Assembly (NCBI RefSeq): GCF_003985125.1
Contig: NZ_ML133575.1
Span: 62,001 to 126,000 of the forward strand
Direction of reading: 5' to 3'
Source of the DNA: Rhizobium phaseoli
GTDB taxonomy: Bacteria; Pseudomonadota; Alphaproteobacteria; Rhizobiales; Rhizobiaceae
Length of the DNA: 64,000 nt
Positions within the stretch are counted from its first letter, which is position 1. Each line of letters begins with the position of its first letter. The translations under genes and the position numbers were made by a program. Below are positions 25,402 through 33,439 of the stretch, piece after piece. The notes beneath the pieces are model-generated. The model ran no database searches. It was not told where the DNA came from and saw only the letters and a list, made by a program, of their open reading frames with translations.

Positions 25402-25842
25402 ATGAAAAAATGCCCTCACTCTGCCCAGCGTGAAAAGATCCTCGCAGACGCGATCAGCCCGGTCGCCACCGAACTGCGCCTTCTGGATGCTTCTGACCTT
25501 ATTTCACTGCTGCGCTTCGAGTATTACGGCAATCTGGCCGATCTCGTTGCTTCGGCCGCGGAGCTTTTCTTTCATCCGGGCACGGTCAATTTCGGCCTGG
25601 GCGGAAACTATACGTTGGAATGGGGCGGCAAGCCGGAGGTCGTTCTCGACCTGGAAATCAAGCCGCGCGGCGTCACCGTCTATGCCCAGCTCACTCTTGC
25701 CGAGGATCATGCCGGCATCGAAATCAACCACATCGCCTTCCAGGATCCCTCTCCCGACCCCGACGAGAATACCGTCTTCCTGGAAAGGAGCCTTCGGCAA
25801 GCCCGTTACAGCCTGAAACCGCCGCGGGCGCTCGCCAGCTGA
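25402..25842 (+). CDS. Conserved hypothetical protein downstream of flhB
   Basis: This 146-residue protein is predicted to be soluble, with no membrane segment or recognised domain. Features include an N-terminal MKKCPHSAQREKI, a helical part (ATELRLLDASDLISLLRFEYYG) and a beta-rich middle (YTLEWGGKPEVVLDLEIKP). It starts 5 nt after the flhB stop, so it is probably cotranscribed with it. Its position suggests an export- or motility-related role, but nothing in the sequence shows it. Confidence 0.7.
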   Translation: MKKCPHSAQREKILADAISPVATELRLLDASDLISLLRFEYYGNLADLVASAAELFFHPGTVNFGLGGNYTLEWGGKPEVVLDLEIKPRGVTVYAQLTLAEDHAGIEINHIAFQDPSPDPDENTVFLERSLRQARYSLKPPRALAS

Positions 25843-25900
25843 GCGGTCTTGATCAATCAAGCTTTGGCGCCGTCTTGCGTGAACGCCGGCAGGCGCTGCC

Positions 25901-26647
25901 TCAACTGATGTAGCCGAGCCGGATCGCCTTGGCGATCGCCTGGATGCGGTTGACGGAATCGAGCTTGATCGTCGCCGAGCCGAGATAGGCGTTGACCGTG
26001 TGCACGGACAGGCCGAGCTTTTCGGCGATCTCTTCGCTGATGCGCCCGTCGCCGGCAAGCTGCAGACAGGCGATCTCACGTTCGCTCAGTGCTTCGGCGG
26101 CGGCCGTGCGGCGCTCGTCGAGCGAGAGCAGATCCATCATGATATGGCAGCAGCGACCATGCAGTTCGACGATCATGTCGCTTGAAGGGTCGATGTCATC
26201 GCCGGTAAACAGAATGAAGCCATTGCCGACGGCGCCGAGTCGCACCGGAAAGGCAAGGCCGGAAAAAGGCAGGATGCCATCCCTCAGGCGCGTCATGAAC
26301 GGCGCGAAGTCGGCCGGTCCGGGGGCCGCCCGGTCATGGGCACCGGCCCATGAAAGCGGCAGCAGCGACTTTTCGATATGGTCGAGAAGGATATCGCCAT
26401 AGGCATCCGTGAAGGCCTTGCCGAAACCGGCATTGGAAGATCCCCAGTTCTCGAGCTCGCAGACGAGGCGCTGCTTCGCCGGCAGGCCGGAGCCGCTGAC
26501 GCGGTAGATCGCGAAGCCCTGGGCATCGGCGAGTTTCTGCATCGCGATCAGCCGCGGAAAAAGGTCGGACCGGCTGGAGATCCTGTTCACCCGCACCATG
26601 CGGAGCGGATCGGCGCCGTTCATCACCCTGCTTGATGGATGCCCCAT
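25901..26647 (-). CDS. visR: VisR, LuxR-type master regulator of motility
   Basis: This 248-residue protein has an N-terminal sensor-like domain and a C-terminal LuxR helix-turn-helix (about 182-248: LSEREIACLQLAGDGRISEE, KLGLSVHTVNAYLGSATIKL). VisN and VisR together sit at the top of the rhizobial motility cascade, acting through Rem. It lies 8 nt after visN, with GGGGGA before the ATG, so the two form an operon. It resembles the LuxR protein at 46843 in its helix-turn-helix. Confidence 0.92.
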   Translation of the reverse strand: MGHPSSRVMNGADPLRMVRVNRISSRSDLFPRLIAMQKLADAQGFAIYRVSGSGLPAKQRLVCELENWGSSNAGFGKAFTDAYGDILLDHIEKSLLPLSWAGAHDRAAPGPADFAPFMTRLRDGILPFSGLAFPVRLGAVGNGFILFTGDDIDPSSDMIVELHGRCCHIMMDLLSLDERRTAAAEALSEREIACLQLAGDGRISEEIAEKLGLSVHTVNAYLGSATIKLDSVNRIQAIAKAIRLGYIS

Positions 26648-26655
26648 GGATCCCC

Positions 26656-27402
26656 CTATACGAGATTGTTACGGACCGCGAAGGCAATGGCCTCCGACCG
26701 GGTCTTGGTCGCCGTCTTGCGCATCACGCTGGTGATGTAGTTGTTGATGGTGTTGCGGGAGATTCCGAGGATCATCGCGATCTCGTCGCTGGTCTTGCCT
26801 TCGGCGATCCAGAACAGGCATTCCAGCTCGCGGTCGGTCAGCTCGAAATCACGGTCGACCCTGGCGCCGCCGCAGCGAAGGAAGCTCGCGACATAGCCGG
26901 CAAGCAGACCGACATCCCGCAGCCGCTCCGGCGACAGGATAAACCCTTCGCCGAACAGGAACATCAAGGCCAGCCGCGAGCGGCCGACATTGAAAGTCAA
27001 AGAACAATATTGGCGGCTGGCGCCCTCCGGCACGGCGGCGCTCTCGGGCAGCAGCGCAAAATTCGGCTGGAAGACCTGCATGCATTTTTCCAGCTCGGTG
27101 GAGCGGGCATAGCCGCCGACGAGATCGTTGGCGATGTCCTTGACCAGGTCGAAGGGCCAATCCGAGGAGACGACGAAATCGAGGCCGCTTTCCTGGATGA
27201 GATCACAGCGCGCCAGCAGATAGTGCGAAGCGCCGACATATTCCGTCAGGGCGCGCAGACCGGACTGCAACCTGCCAGTGCTGGCGACGCTGTGCAGCCG
27301 CTGAATCAATTCATCGCGCGGCAACAGAGCCGGCGCCACTGCGCTTGCGAAATTCATCATCTGCTTCTCGCCTTTGCTCGCCTGAAATATGGTCATATCC
27401 AT
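26656..27402 (-). CDS. visN: VisN, LuxR-type master regulator of motility
   Basis: This 248-residue protein has a sensor-like N-terminal domain and a C-terminal LuxR helix-turn-helix (ELECLFWIAEGKTSDEIAMI, ISRNTINNYITSVMRKTATK). VisN works with VisR as a probable heteromer. ATG 27402, 7 nt after AGGA, was chosen over a TTG at 27408 and an internal ATG at 27396. Upstream lies a 380-bp region with several hairpins and the fliF terminator. Confidence 0.92.
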   Translation of the reverse strand: MDMTIFQASKGEKQMMNFASAVAPALLPRDELIQRLHSVASTGRLQSGLRALTEYVGASHYLLARCDLIQESGLDFVVSSDWPFDLVKDIANDLVGGYARSTELEKCMQVFQPNFALLPESAAVPEGASRQYCSLTFNVGRSRLALMFLFGEGFILSPERLRDVGLLAGYVASFLRCGGARVDRDFELTDRELECLFWIAEGKTSDEIAMILGISRNTINNYITSVMRKTATKTRSEAIAFAVRNNLV

Positions 27403-27730
27403 TGGCAACGTCCTGCGGCTGAGAAACGATCACACTCGGTGCAACGGCAATTTTTCTGTAAAGGATTCAATTCATGTCCCGCTGGAATCCCATTTCGAAT
27501 CACCCAAGGGTAAGCCAGCCGATGTAAAGTACCATCTCCGACTTCTAGGGATTTACTTTCTCCGCCGTCCATGCCCTGATTCGAATGCCGATCATGCCTC
27601 TCAAGACATAGTGGAGGCTACGGTGATTCTGGCTGTACCGCAACTTGATTCGCGTTTTACGCGAGTGAGCTTCGGCAGCTTTATCCACCAGCCGCGGGCC
27701 TTACTGACCTTTGTGGGGCCCGGCAAGACC

Positions 27731-27754
27731 CCATACCGGAAAGATCCGGTATGG
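27731..27754. repeat. Perfect 10-bp inverted repeat downstream of fliF
   Basis: CCATACCGGA (27731-27740) and TCCGGTATGG (27745-27754) close a 4-nt loop. It sits 7 bp from the fliF terminator. It could be part of a two-hairpin terminator or an RNA element. Confidence 0.5.
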
Positions 27755-27760
27755 ACGTGA

Positions 27761-27785
27761 AAAAGGCCGGTTTCCCGGCCTTTTC
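27761..27785 (-). terminator. Terminator of fliF (could act in both directions)
   Basis: AAAAGGCCGG (27761-27770) pairs with CCGGCCTTTT (27775-27784) around a 4-nt loop, directly after the fliF stop on the minus strand. The A and T tracts on both sides would allow termination in either direction. Confidence 0.8.
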
Positions 27786-29477
27786 TTATGCTGCGTCGTC
27801 GATCGCCCATTTCCTGAGGATTTTCGCGGCGCGCTCCTCGTTGATCTCGACCATGCGGGCGAGCTTGCGTTCCGGGCCCTCCTTGACGCGGCGGTTGAAG
27901 TTGCCGTCGTCGTCGCCAAGGCTGAGCAGGTCCTCGGTGCTGTCGAAGCCGAAGTCGGATCCGAAGCCGTCCATGAGAGCGCCTCCGGGCGCGCCTACCG
28001 CCGGCGCGAAGTCCGGCAGCTCGAGCCCGGCCGCTTCCGGCGTGGCGTCGCCGAGGACCGCGCTTGCACCATTGCCGCTGACGCTGCGGACCAGCGGGCG
28101 CAGGCCCATCCAGACCACCACGAAGGCGACGGCGACGAAGGCGAGCGAGTTGATGATGCCGGCAAGATTGCGGCTCAGCATGTCCATGACGCGGACACCG
28201 CCGGTAGCGTCTTCGAGCAACTGATTTTCGAGGAAGTCCATGGCGGTGACGGTGACGACGTCGCCGCGCTTGGCATCGATGCCGGCCGCCGAAGCGACGA
28301 TCTTCTGCATTTCAGCGAGATAGGCGTCGATCTTGGCCTGATCGGCCGGCTCGCCGACCATCTTGGCGATACGGCCCTTGTTGACCACCACGGCGATCGA
28401 CAGCTTTTCGACCTTGTAGCTGTTGCGGGTCGTGGCCGTCGTCCTGCTGTTGATTTCGTAGTTGGTCTGCTCTTCGCGCTTGTCGGACTTGTCCTGCGAT
28501 TCCGGGCCACTGGCGCCGCCGGCGTCAGGAGCTGCCTGCGGAATGTTCTGTTCGACGGTCGTCGCGTTGTCGGACTGCTTCTGCTGCGACTGCTGGGCTT
28601 CCTTGGTCGAGCGTACCGAGCGTTCGACCTTGGATTCGGGGTCGTAGGTCGTTTCCTGGATCTGCTGGGCGTCGGTGTTGAGGTCGGCGGTGACGCTGGA
28701 GCGGAAGTTGTCCATGCCGAGGAACGGCGCCAGCGCCTTGTCGATGTTGGATTCGACTTCCTGCTGAACATTCTGGACGATGTTGAGCGAGCGGTTGAGC
28801 GAGCTGTTGCTCGCCTCGTCGCCGGACGCGAGCAGCTGACCGGCGGAATCGAGAATGGTCACGTCATCGACGTCGAGCCCCGGCACGGCCGAGGCGACAA
28901 GGTGGCGGATCGAGGTCGCGGCGCTGCGCCCGGTGGCCGCACTCGCACGAATCATGACGGAGGCCGTCGGTTTCTGCTCCGCCTTCCGGAAGTTCCCGAC
29001 CTCCGGCATGACAATATGCACGCGCGCGGCTGTTATGCCCGAGATCGACTGAATGGTGCGGGCGATTTCGCCTTCCAGCGCCCGAACCCGCGTTACTTCC
29101 TGCATGAAGGAGGTCAGGCCGAGCGAGCCGACATTGTCGAAGAGTTCGTAACCGGCATTGGCGCTGTTCGGCAGGCCGCGCTCGGCAAGCATCAGGCGGG
29201 CCTTGCCCGTCATGCCCGCCGGTACGGAGATGCTGGCGCCGTCCGTGCCGACCTGAAAATTGATGTTGGCTTCGGCAAGCGCCATGCTGATCTGGTTGAG
29301 ATCGGGAGCGTCGAGGCCGACGTAAAGCGTTTCCTGTGCCGGTTTGTTGACGAAAAGAGCGGCCGCAAGGATGATTGCTATGGAAAGGGCGCCGACGCCT
29401 CCCAGAATCATCAGGCGCGTCCGGCCCAGGGCGCCAAAGTTCTTAAATATCTGAACTAATTGATTTAACAGATTCAT
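27786..29477 (-). CDS. fliF: FliF, flagellar MS-ring protein
   Basis: This 563-residue membrane protein forms the MS ring. It has an N-terminal membrane helix (about 24-44), the YscJ/FliF domain (LYVGLDAPDLNQISMALAEA; RALEGEIARTIQSISGITAA), a Ser/Gln/Lys-rich periplasmic linker, a second membrane helix (about 443-463) and the C-terminal FliG-binding tail (RKLARMVEINEERAAKILRK). It lies 199 nt after cheT and ends in a terminator. Confidence 0.96.
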   Translation of the reverse strand: MNLLNQLVQIFKNFGALGRTRLMILGGVGALSIAIILAAALFVNKPAQETLYVGLDAPDLNQISMALAEANINFQVGTDGASISVPAGMTGKARLMLAERGLPNSANAGYELFDNVGSLGLTSFMQEVTRVRALEGEIARTIQSISGITAARVHIVMPEVGNFRKAEQKPTASVMIRASAATGRSAATSIRHLVASAVPGLDVDDVTILDSAGQLLASGDEASNSSLNRSLNIVQNVQQEVESNIDKALAPFLGMDNFRSSVTADLNTDAQQIQETTYDPESKVERSVRSTKEAQQSQQKQSDNATTVEQNIPQAAPDAGGASGPESQDKSDKREEQTNYEINSRTTATTRNSYKVEKLSIAVVVNKGRIAKMVGEPADQAKIDAYLAEMQKIVASAAGIDAKRGDVVTVTAMDFLENQLLEDATGGVRVMDMLSRNLAGIINSLAFVAVAFVVVWMGLRPLVRSVSGNGASAVLGDATPEAAGLELPDFAPAVGAPGGALMDGFGSDFGFDSTEDLLSLGDDDGNFNRRVKEGPERKLARMVEINEERAAKILRKWAIDDAA

Positions 29478-29676
29478 TCTGTTCTCGCACGATCCGTCAA
29501 AGACAAAGCAGGCTTATTGCCTCATCTGACGAATAATCGGCGAAACTTGTGCGAGCGTTTCGTGGAGCGCGCGCGGGACCGATAGGCCGACGCCTGCCAT
29601 GCAGCGATTTTGCGAGAGCGACCCCGGTGAAACCAAGGCCCAAGGCGGGAGAAGCGAAGCCGAAGGATAGCGTGCG

Positions 29677-30066
29677 TCAGAAGAAATCGAAGTCGCCGGC
29701 CGCCTTGCTCAGCGGCTGAGAATGGCCATGGCGGGTGGCGCCGCCCAGTGCCTTCTGCATTTCCGCCAGCTTGACGAGGCTGAGCGCAGTTGCGACGTCG
29801 ACGGTCCAGCCGAGCGGGATTTCGCCGGTGATCGTGTCGATGAATTCAGCAAGGCCGCGCGATTTCTGCACCGCCAGATCGATGCCCTGCATGACCTTCA
29901 TGGCGTCAGGCGAATTCAGAACTTCGGCGCCGCCGAGCTCGAGAAGCTGCGGCTCGATGCGCTCGATCAGGTAGGCGACATCGTGCAGTTCGGACACGAT
30001 GCGCATCAGGATGTCGCTCAGCGCTTCGACAGGCTCGGGCGGCTCCATCACCGGGTTAAATGTCAT
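29677..30066 (-). CDS. cheT: CheT, small protein ending the che operon
   Basis: This 129-residue protein is helical and soluble. It starts MTFNPVMEPPEPVEALSDIL, contains a heptad-like middle (VSELHDVAYLIERIEPQLLE) and ends KAAGDFDFF. By position directly after cheD it corresponds to CheT of Sinorhizobium, a small chemotaxis protein of unclear biochemical role; its helical form recalls CheZ-like proteins, but no CheZ catalytic motif is evident. Confidence 0.75.
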   Translation of the reverse strand: MTFNPVMEPPEPVEALSDILMRIVSELHDVAYLIERIEPQLLELGGAEVLNSPDAMKVMQGIDLAVQKSRGLAEFIDTITGEIPLGWTVDVATALSLVKLAEMQKALGGATRHGHSQPLSKAAGDFDFF

Positions 30067-30082
30067 ATCAAAATCCTTGCCA

Positions 30083-30637
30083 TCAAAAAAATTCGATACT
30101 GGTTTCGACGGGCTTCTGCGGAGCGGCGGGACGCTGCTCGAGAGCGACGGTTCTCTGGGTTTCGGCGCCGGTCAACGGATATTGCCGGGCACGGCCGGAG
30201 ACCGGCCAATATTCGAGTTTGCGCCCATGCTCTCCACCGGTCGAGGAGCCGACCACCGGAATGCCTTCATCCCTCAGGAACTGCATGGCGAAGGCCGCGT
30301 TCTGCTCACCGACGTTGGAGAAGGTCGAGATCGTCTTGGCGCCGCCGAAGATCTTTGCCTCCAACCGGTCGCGCCGGGCGCCCTGCTTCAGGAGACCGTT
30401 GATCAGCAATTCCATGAGATGCACGCCGTAGCGCGTGGCATCCCCGCCTGATGTCGGCGACGTCGCCGAACCTGGCAGCAGAAAGTGGTTCATGCCGCCG
30501 ATGCCGGCGACAGGGTCTCTGAGGCACGCAGCCACGCACGAGCCGAGAATGGTCGAGAGCACCGCATTCGGATCGCTCAGAACCTTATACTCGCCTTGAA
30601 TGATGTGCACGCGGCGGGCTGCCCCCTCAGTGATCAT
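30083..30637 (-). CDS. cheD: CheD, chemoreceptor glutamine deamidase
   Basis: This 184-residue protein matches CheD, which deamidates receptor glutamines. The catalytic pair Cys34 (LGSCVAACLRD) and His51 (GGMNHFLLPG) has the 17-residue spacing known from the family. The start overlaps the cheY2 stop by 4 nt. Confidence 0.95.
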   Translation of the reverse strand: MITEGAARRVHIIQGEYKVLSDPNAVLSTILGSCVAACLRDPVAGIGGMNHFLLPGSATSPTSGGDATRYGVHLMELLINGLLKQGARRDRLEAKIFGGAKTISTFSNVGEQNAAFAMQFLRDEGIPVVGSSTGGEHGRKLEYWPVSGRARQYPLTGAETQRTVALEQRPAAPQKPVETSIEFF

Positions 30638-31023
30638 TTCAAGGCTCCAAACACGGCTTCGATGGCCGCTTTCATCTTCTCGATCGTGAACGGCTTGGCG
30701 AGCACGTTGTTGGCGCCGAGCTGGGCTGCCTTCTGCACCAGCGCGCGATCGCCCTGGGCGGTCAAGATGATGAAGGCCGCTTTCTTGGTGTTCGGGTTGG
30801 TGCGCACGGCCTGAAGGAAACCGATGCCATCCATCTTCGGCATGTTGAAATCCGAGATCACCAGATGATGCGGCTGCTCGGTCATGATCTTCATGCCCTG
30901 CTCGCCGTCGCCCGCCGACGTGATCTGCTTGAAACCGAGCTGTGTCAGCGCGTCGCTGAGCAGCAACCGGCTCGTTACCTGATCATCGACGATCAGAACT
31001 TTGATTTTCTCCGCGATCGACAT
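30634..31023 (-). CDS. cheY2: CheY2, motor-controlling response regulator
   Basis: This 129-residue single receiver domain has the acidic pocket (IVDDQ), phosphoacceptor Asp58 (VISDFNMPKMDG), Thr in ILTAQGD and Lys in LAKPF. In rhizobia CheY2-P slows the motor and CheY1 is a phosphate sink. It overlaps cheB by 1-3 nt and cheD by 4 nt. Confidence 0.94.
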   Translation of the reverse strand: MSIAEKIKVLIVDDQVTSRLLLSDALTQLGFKQITSAGDGEQGMKIMTEQPHHLVISDFNMPKMDGIGFLQAVRTNPNTKKAAFIILTAQGDRALVQKAAQLGANNVLAKPFTIEKMKAAIEAVFGALK

Positions 31024-32066
31024 TATTCGGTCCCTTCCTTTCGGGCGGCTGTCATTTTCAATATTTCCTCACCGATGGCAGACAGTGGCAGCTGCTGCTC
31101 AACGGCGCCAAGTTCGTGCGCAACCCTTGGCATTCCGTAAACGACACAGGTTTTTTCGTTCTGGCCGAGGGTTCTGGCCCCGGCGTGACGCATTTTCAGC
31201 AATCCGGCGGCGCCATCACGGCCCATTCCGGTCAGGATCACACCAACAGCGTTGCGGCCGGCCAGTTCCGCAACCGAATCAAAGAGCACATCCACCGAGG
31301 GGCGGTGACCATTGACCGGCGGGCGGTCGACAAGGCGGCAGCACGGCGCCGAAGCGCCGGTGACCTGGAGATGACGTTCGCCTCCGGGCGCCAGATAGAT
31401 CTTGCCGATTTCGAGACGGGCGCCGTCGGTCGCTTCCTGCACCACCGGCGCGCAGAGCCGGTTCAACCGTTCGGCAAAGCTCTTGGTGAAGGTCGGCGGC
31501 ATGTGCTGGGTAATCACAGTTGGCGGACAATTGGCCGGGAATTTCTGGAGGACGGCAATCAGCGCTTCGACGCCGCCCGTCGACGAGCCGATCGCGACGA
31601 TCTTGCGGCCGACGCGGAAATCGGCGACGGAAGGCGGCGGCGTGGCGGCCACCACCGGCTGGGAAAACTGGCGCTGGGTGCGGGCGGCGGCCTTGACCTT
31701 CTCGGCGAGGTCGCCGAAGGGCCTGGGTTCGCCCGGTCCCGGCTTGCCGACGCAGTCGAATGCGCCGATCTCAAGGGCTGCCAGCGTCGCCTCGGCGCCG
31801 CGATGGGTCATCGTCGACACCATGATGACCGGCATCGGACGCAGCGTCATGATCTTTTCGAGAAAATCGAGGCCGTTCATATTCGGCATCTCGATGTCGA
31901 GCGTCACGACGTCGGGGTTCAGGCGCTTGATCGCCTCGCGCGCCTCCAGCGCGTCACCGGCCTGGCCGATGACATTGACCTCAGGGTCCGAACTCAGAAC
32001 GGCCGTGATCAGGCCGCGCATCGTCGGCGAGTCGTCAACGACGAGAACCCGTGCCGGCGCGCTCAT
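31023..32066 (-). CDS. cheB: CheB, receptor methylesterase / deamidase
   Basis: This 347-residue protein has an N-terminal receiver (VVDDSPTMRG, Asp57 in TLDIEMPNMNG) and a C-terminal methylesterase with catalytic Ser (GSSTGGVEAL), His (TQHMPPTF) and Asp (GMGRDGAAGL). I used ATG 32066, with GGGAGGAAGGC before it and 4-nt overlap with cheR; the frame is open further upstream over cheR but that is a shadow. Confidence 0.96.
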   Translation of the reverse strand: MSAPARVLVVDDSPTMRGLITAVLSSDPEVNVIGQAGDALEAREAIKRLNPDVVTLDIEMPNMNGLDFLEKIMTLRPMPVIMVSTMTHRGAEATLAALEIGAFDCVGKPGPGEPRPFGDLAEKVKAAARTQRQFSQPVVAATPPPSVADFRVGRKIVAIGSSTGGVEALIAVLQKFPANCPPTVITQHMPPTFTKSFAERLNRLCAPVVQEATDGARLEIGKIYLAPGGERHLQVTGASAPCCRLVDRPPVNGHRPSVDVLFDSVAELAGRNAVGVILTGMGRDGAAGLLKMRHAGARTLGQNEKTCVVYGMPRVAHELGAVEQQLPLSAIGEEILKMTAARKEGTE

Positions 32067-32971
32067 GCCTTCCTCCCGAGACCCTTGGTCGTGTAGCGAT
32101 AGGTCGTGATGCCGATATTGTCGAAGACGTGCTTCGCCTCGCCGGACACGCGCTCGGAATGACCGATATAGAGATGGCCGCCCTCCGGCAGCAGGCCGGC
32201 GAAACGCTGCCAGATCTTCATCTGCGTCGGCTCGTCGAAATAGATGACGACGTTGCGACAGAAGATGACGTCGAACTTGCCCTTGAAGGGCCACTGCGCC
32301 ATCAGGTTCAGCTCATTGTAGGTGATCAGCCGCTTGACCCGGTCGTCGACCTGGAACTTCCTGCGGCCCTGCACCTCGATTTCGCTGAACCATTGCTTGC
32401 GCATGGCGGGCGACACGGTTTCGAGCGCGCTCTCGTCATAGGCGCCGGCCCGGGCGATCGCCAGGATTTTCGGATCGATGTCGGTTGCTAGGATCTTGAA
32501 GTCGTAATCGGCGACATTCGGCATCAGCGACAGCACGGTGAGCGCGATCGAATAAGGTTCCTGCCCGTCAGAGGAAGCGGCCGACCAGATACGCACCCTG
32601 CCGCCGGCTCTCGCCCGCTGCAGAAGCTCCGGCAGCACATGATCGCGCAGATGCTCGAAATGATGATTTTCGCGGAAGAAGCGGGTGAAATTGGTCGTCA
32701 GATGCGACAGCATTTCGCGGCGCGGTGCGGCACCCGCCGGGGACGCGACGAGTTCGCAATATTCCCGGAAGCCGGAAAGGCCGAGATTGCGGATATGTTT
32801 CGACAGACGCGAATAGACGAGCGAAGCCTTCGTCTCGTTGAGGAAGATGCCGGCATCCGAGTAGATCATGGCGGCGATTTCCGTGAGGTCGCGGCGGGTC
32901 AGCGGATATTCTCCGCTCGCCAGCACCTCGTCGGCTCCCAGCCTCTGATCCTTTGCACCCATTGCACTCAT
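32063..32971 (-). CDS. cheR: CheR, chemoreceptor methyltransferase
   Basis: This 302-residue protein has the CheR N-terminal helical domain (FREYCELVASPAG) and a SAM-dependent catalytic domain (VRIWSAASSDGQEPYSIAL; FDVIFCRNVVIYFDEPTQMK). It methylates receptor glutamates using SAM. It overlaps cheW and cheB by 4 nt each. Confidence 0.96.
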   Translation of the reverse strand: MSAMGAKDQRLGADEVLASGEYPLTRRDLTEIAAMIYSDAGIFLNETKASLVYSRLSKHIRNLGLSGFREYCELVASPAGAAPRREMLSHLTTNFTRFFRENHHFEHLRDHVLPELLQRARAGGRVRIWSAASSDGQEPYSIALTVLSLMPNVADYDFKILATDIDPKILAIARAGAYDESALETVSPAMRKQWFSEIEVQGRRKFQVDDRVKRLITYNELNLMAQWPFKGKFDVIFCRNVVIYFDEPTQMKIWQRFAGLLPEGGHLYIGHSERVSGEAKHVFDNIGITTYRYTTKGLGRKA

Positions 32972-33435
32972 GCGGCTTCGCTTTCGGTCTCGGAAAAGAG
33001 GGCTTCAAGTTCGATCAGGCAGATCATGCGCTTGTCGATGGCAAGAATGCCTCGGGCAAACTGGCGCTCGAGGTCGGAGGAGATTTCCGGCGTCGGCTGA
33101 ATGATCTCGTCAGTCACCGTCAGAATGTCGGAGACGGCATCGACCAGGAGGCCGACGACCTTGCGACGGACCTGGGCGACGATGATGACATGACGAGCGG
33201 TCGGATCGGCCGGCTTCATGCCGAGGCGGGCGGCGAGATCGATGATCGGCAGCACCGCGCCGCGCAGGTTGATGACGCCAAGCATATAGGCAGGCGAGTG
33301 CGGCATCGCGGTCGCCGGGGTCCAGCCCCGGATTTCGCGAACCGACATGATGTTCACGCAAAATTCCTGATCGCCGATGCGGAACGCGATCAACTCGCGG
33401 TCCCCTTCGTTCAGACTTTTTACGGAATACGACAT
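32968..33435 (-). CDS. cheW: CheW, chemotaxis coupling protein
   Basis: This 155-residue protein matches CheW: RELIAFRIGDQEFCVNIMSV, the conserved NLRGAVLPIIDLAARLG and VSDILTVTDEIIQPTPEI. It links receptors to CheA. It lies 4 nt after cheA and overlaps cheR by 4 nt. Confidence 0.97.
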   Translation of the reverse strand: MSYSVKSLNEGDRELIAFRIGDQEFCVNIMSVREIRGWTPATAMPHSPAYMLGVINLRGAVLPIIDLAARLGMKPADPTARHVIIVAQVRRKVVGLLVDAVSDILTVTDEIIQPTPEISSDLERQFARGILAIDKRMICLIELEALFSETESEAA

Positions 33436-33439
33436 TGCC

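Larger units (their letters stand above)
27403..27785 (-). other. Intergenic region between fliF and visN, with several hairpins
   Basis: This 383-bp stretch must contain the visN-visR promoter. It also holds four inverted repeats: TCGCG-N5-CGCGA (27650-27664), TGGGG-N10-CCCCA (27714-27733), a perfect CCATACCGGA-N4-TCCGGTATGG (27731-27754) and the fliF terminator (27761-27784). No protein-coding frame is convincing. A small RNA is possible but not shown. Confidence 0.4.

Noticed and set aside
32067..32294. N-terminal extension of CheB over cheR
   Set aside because: ATG 32066 has GGGAGG and starts the receiver domain; the extension is a cheR shadow.
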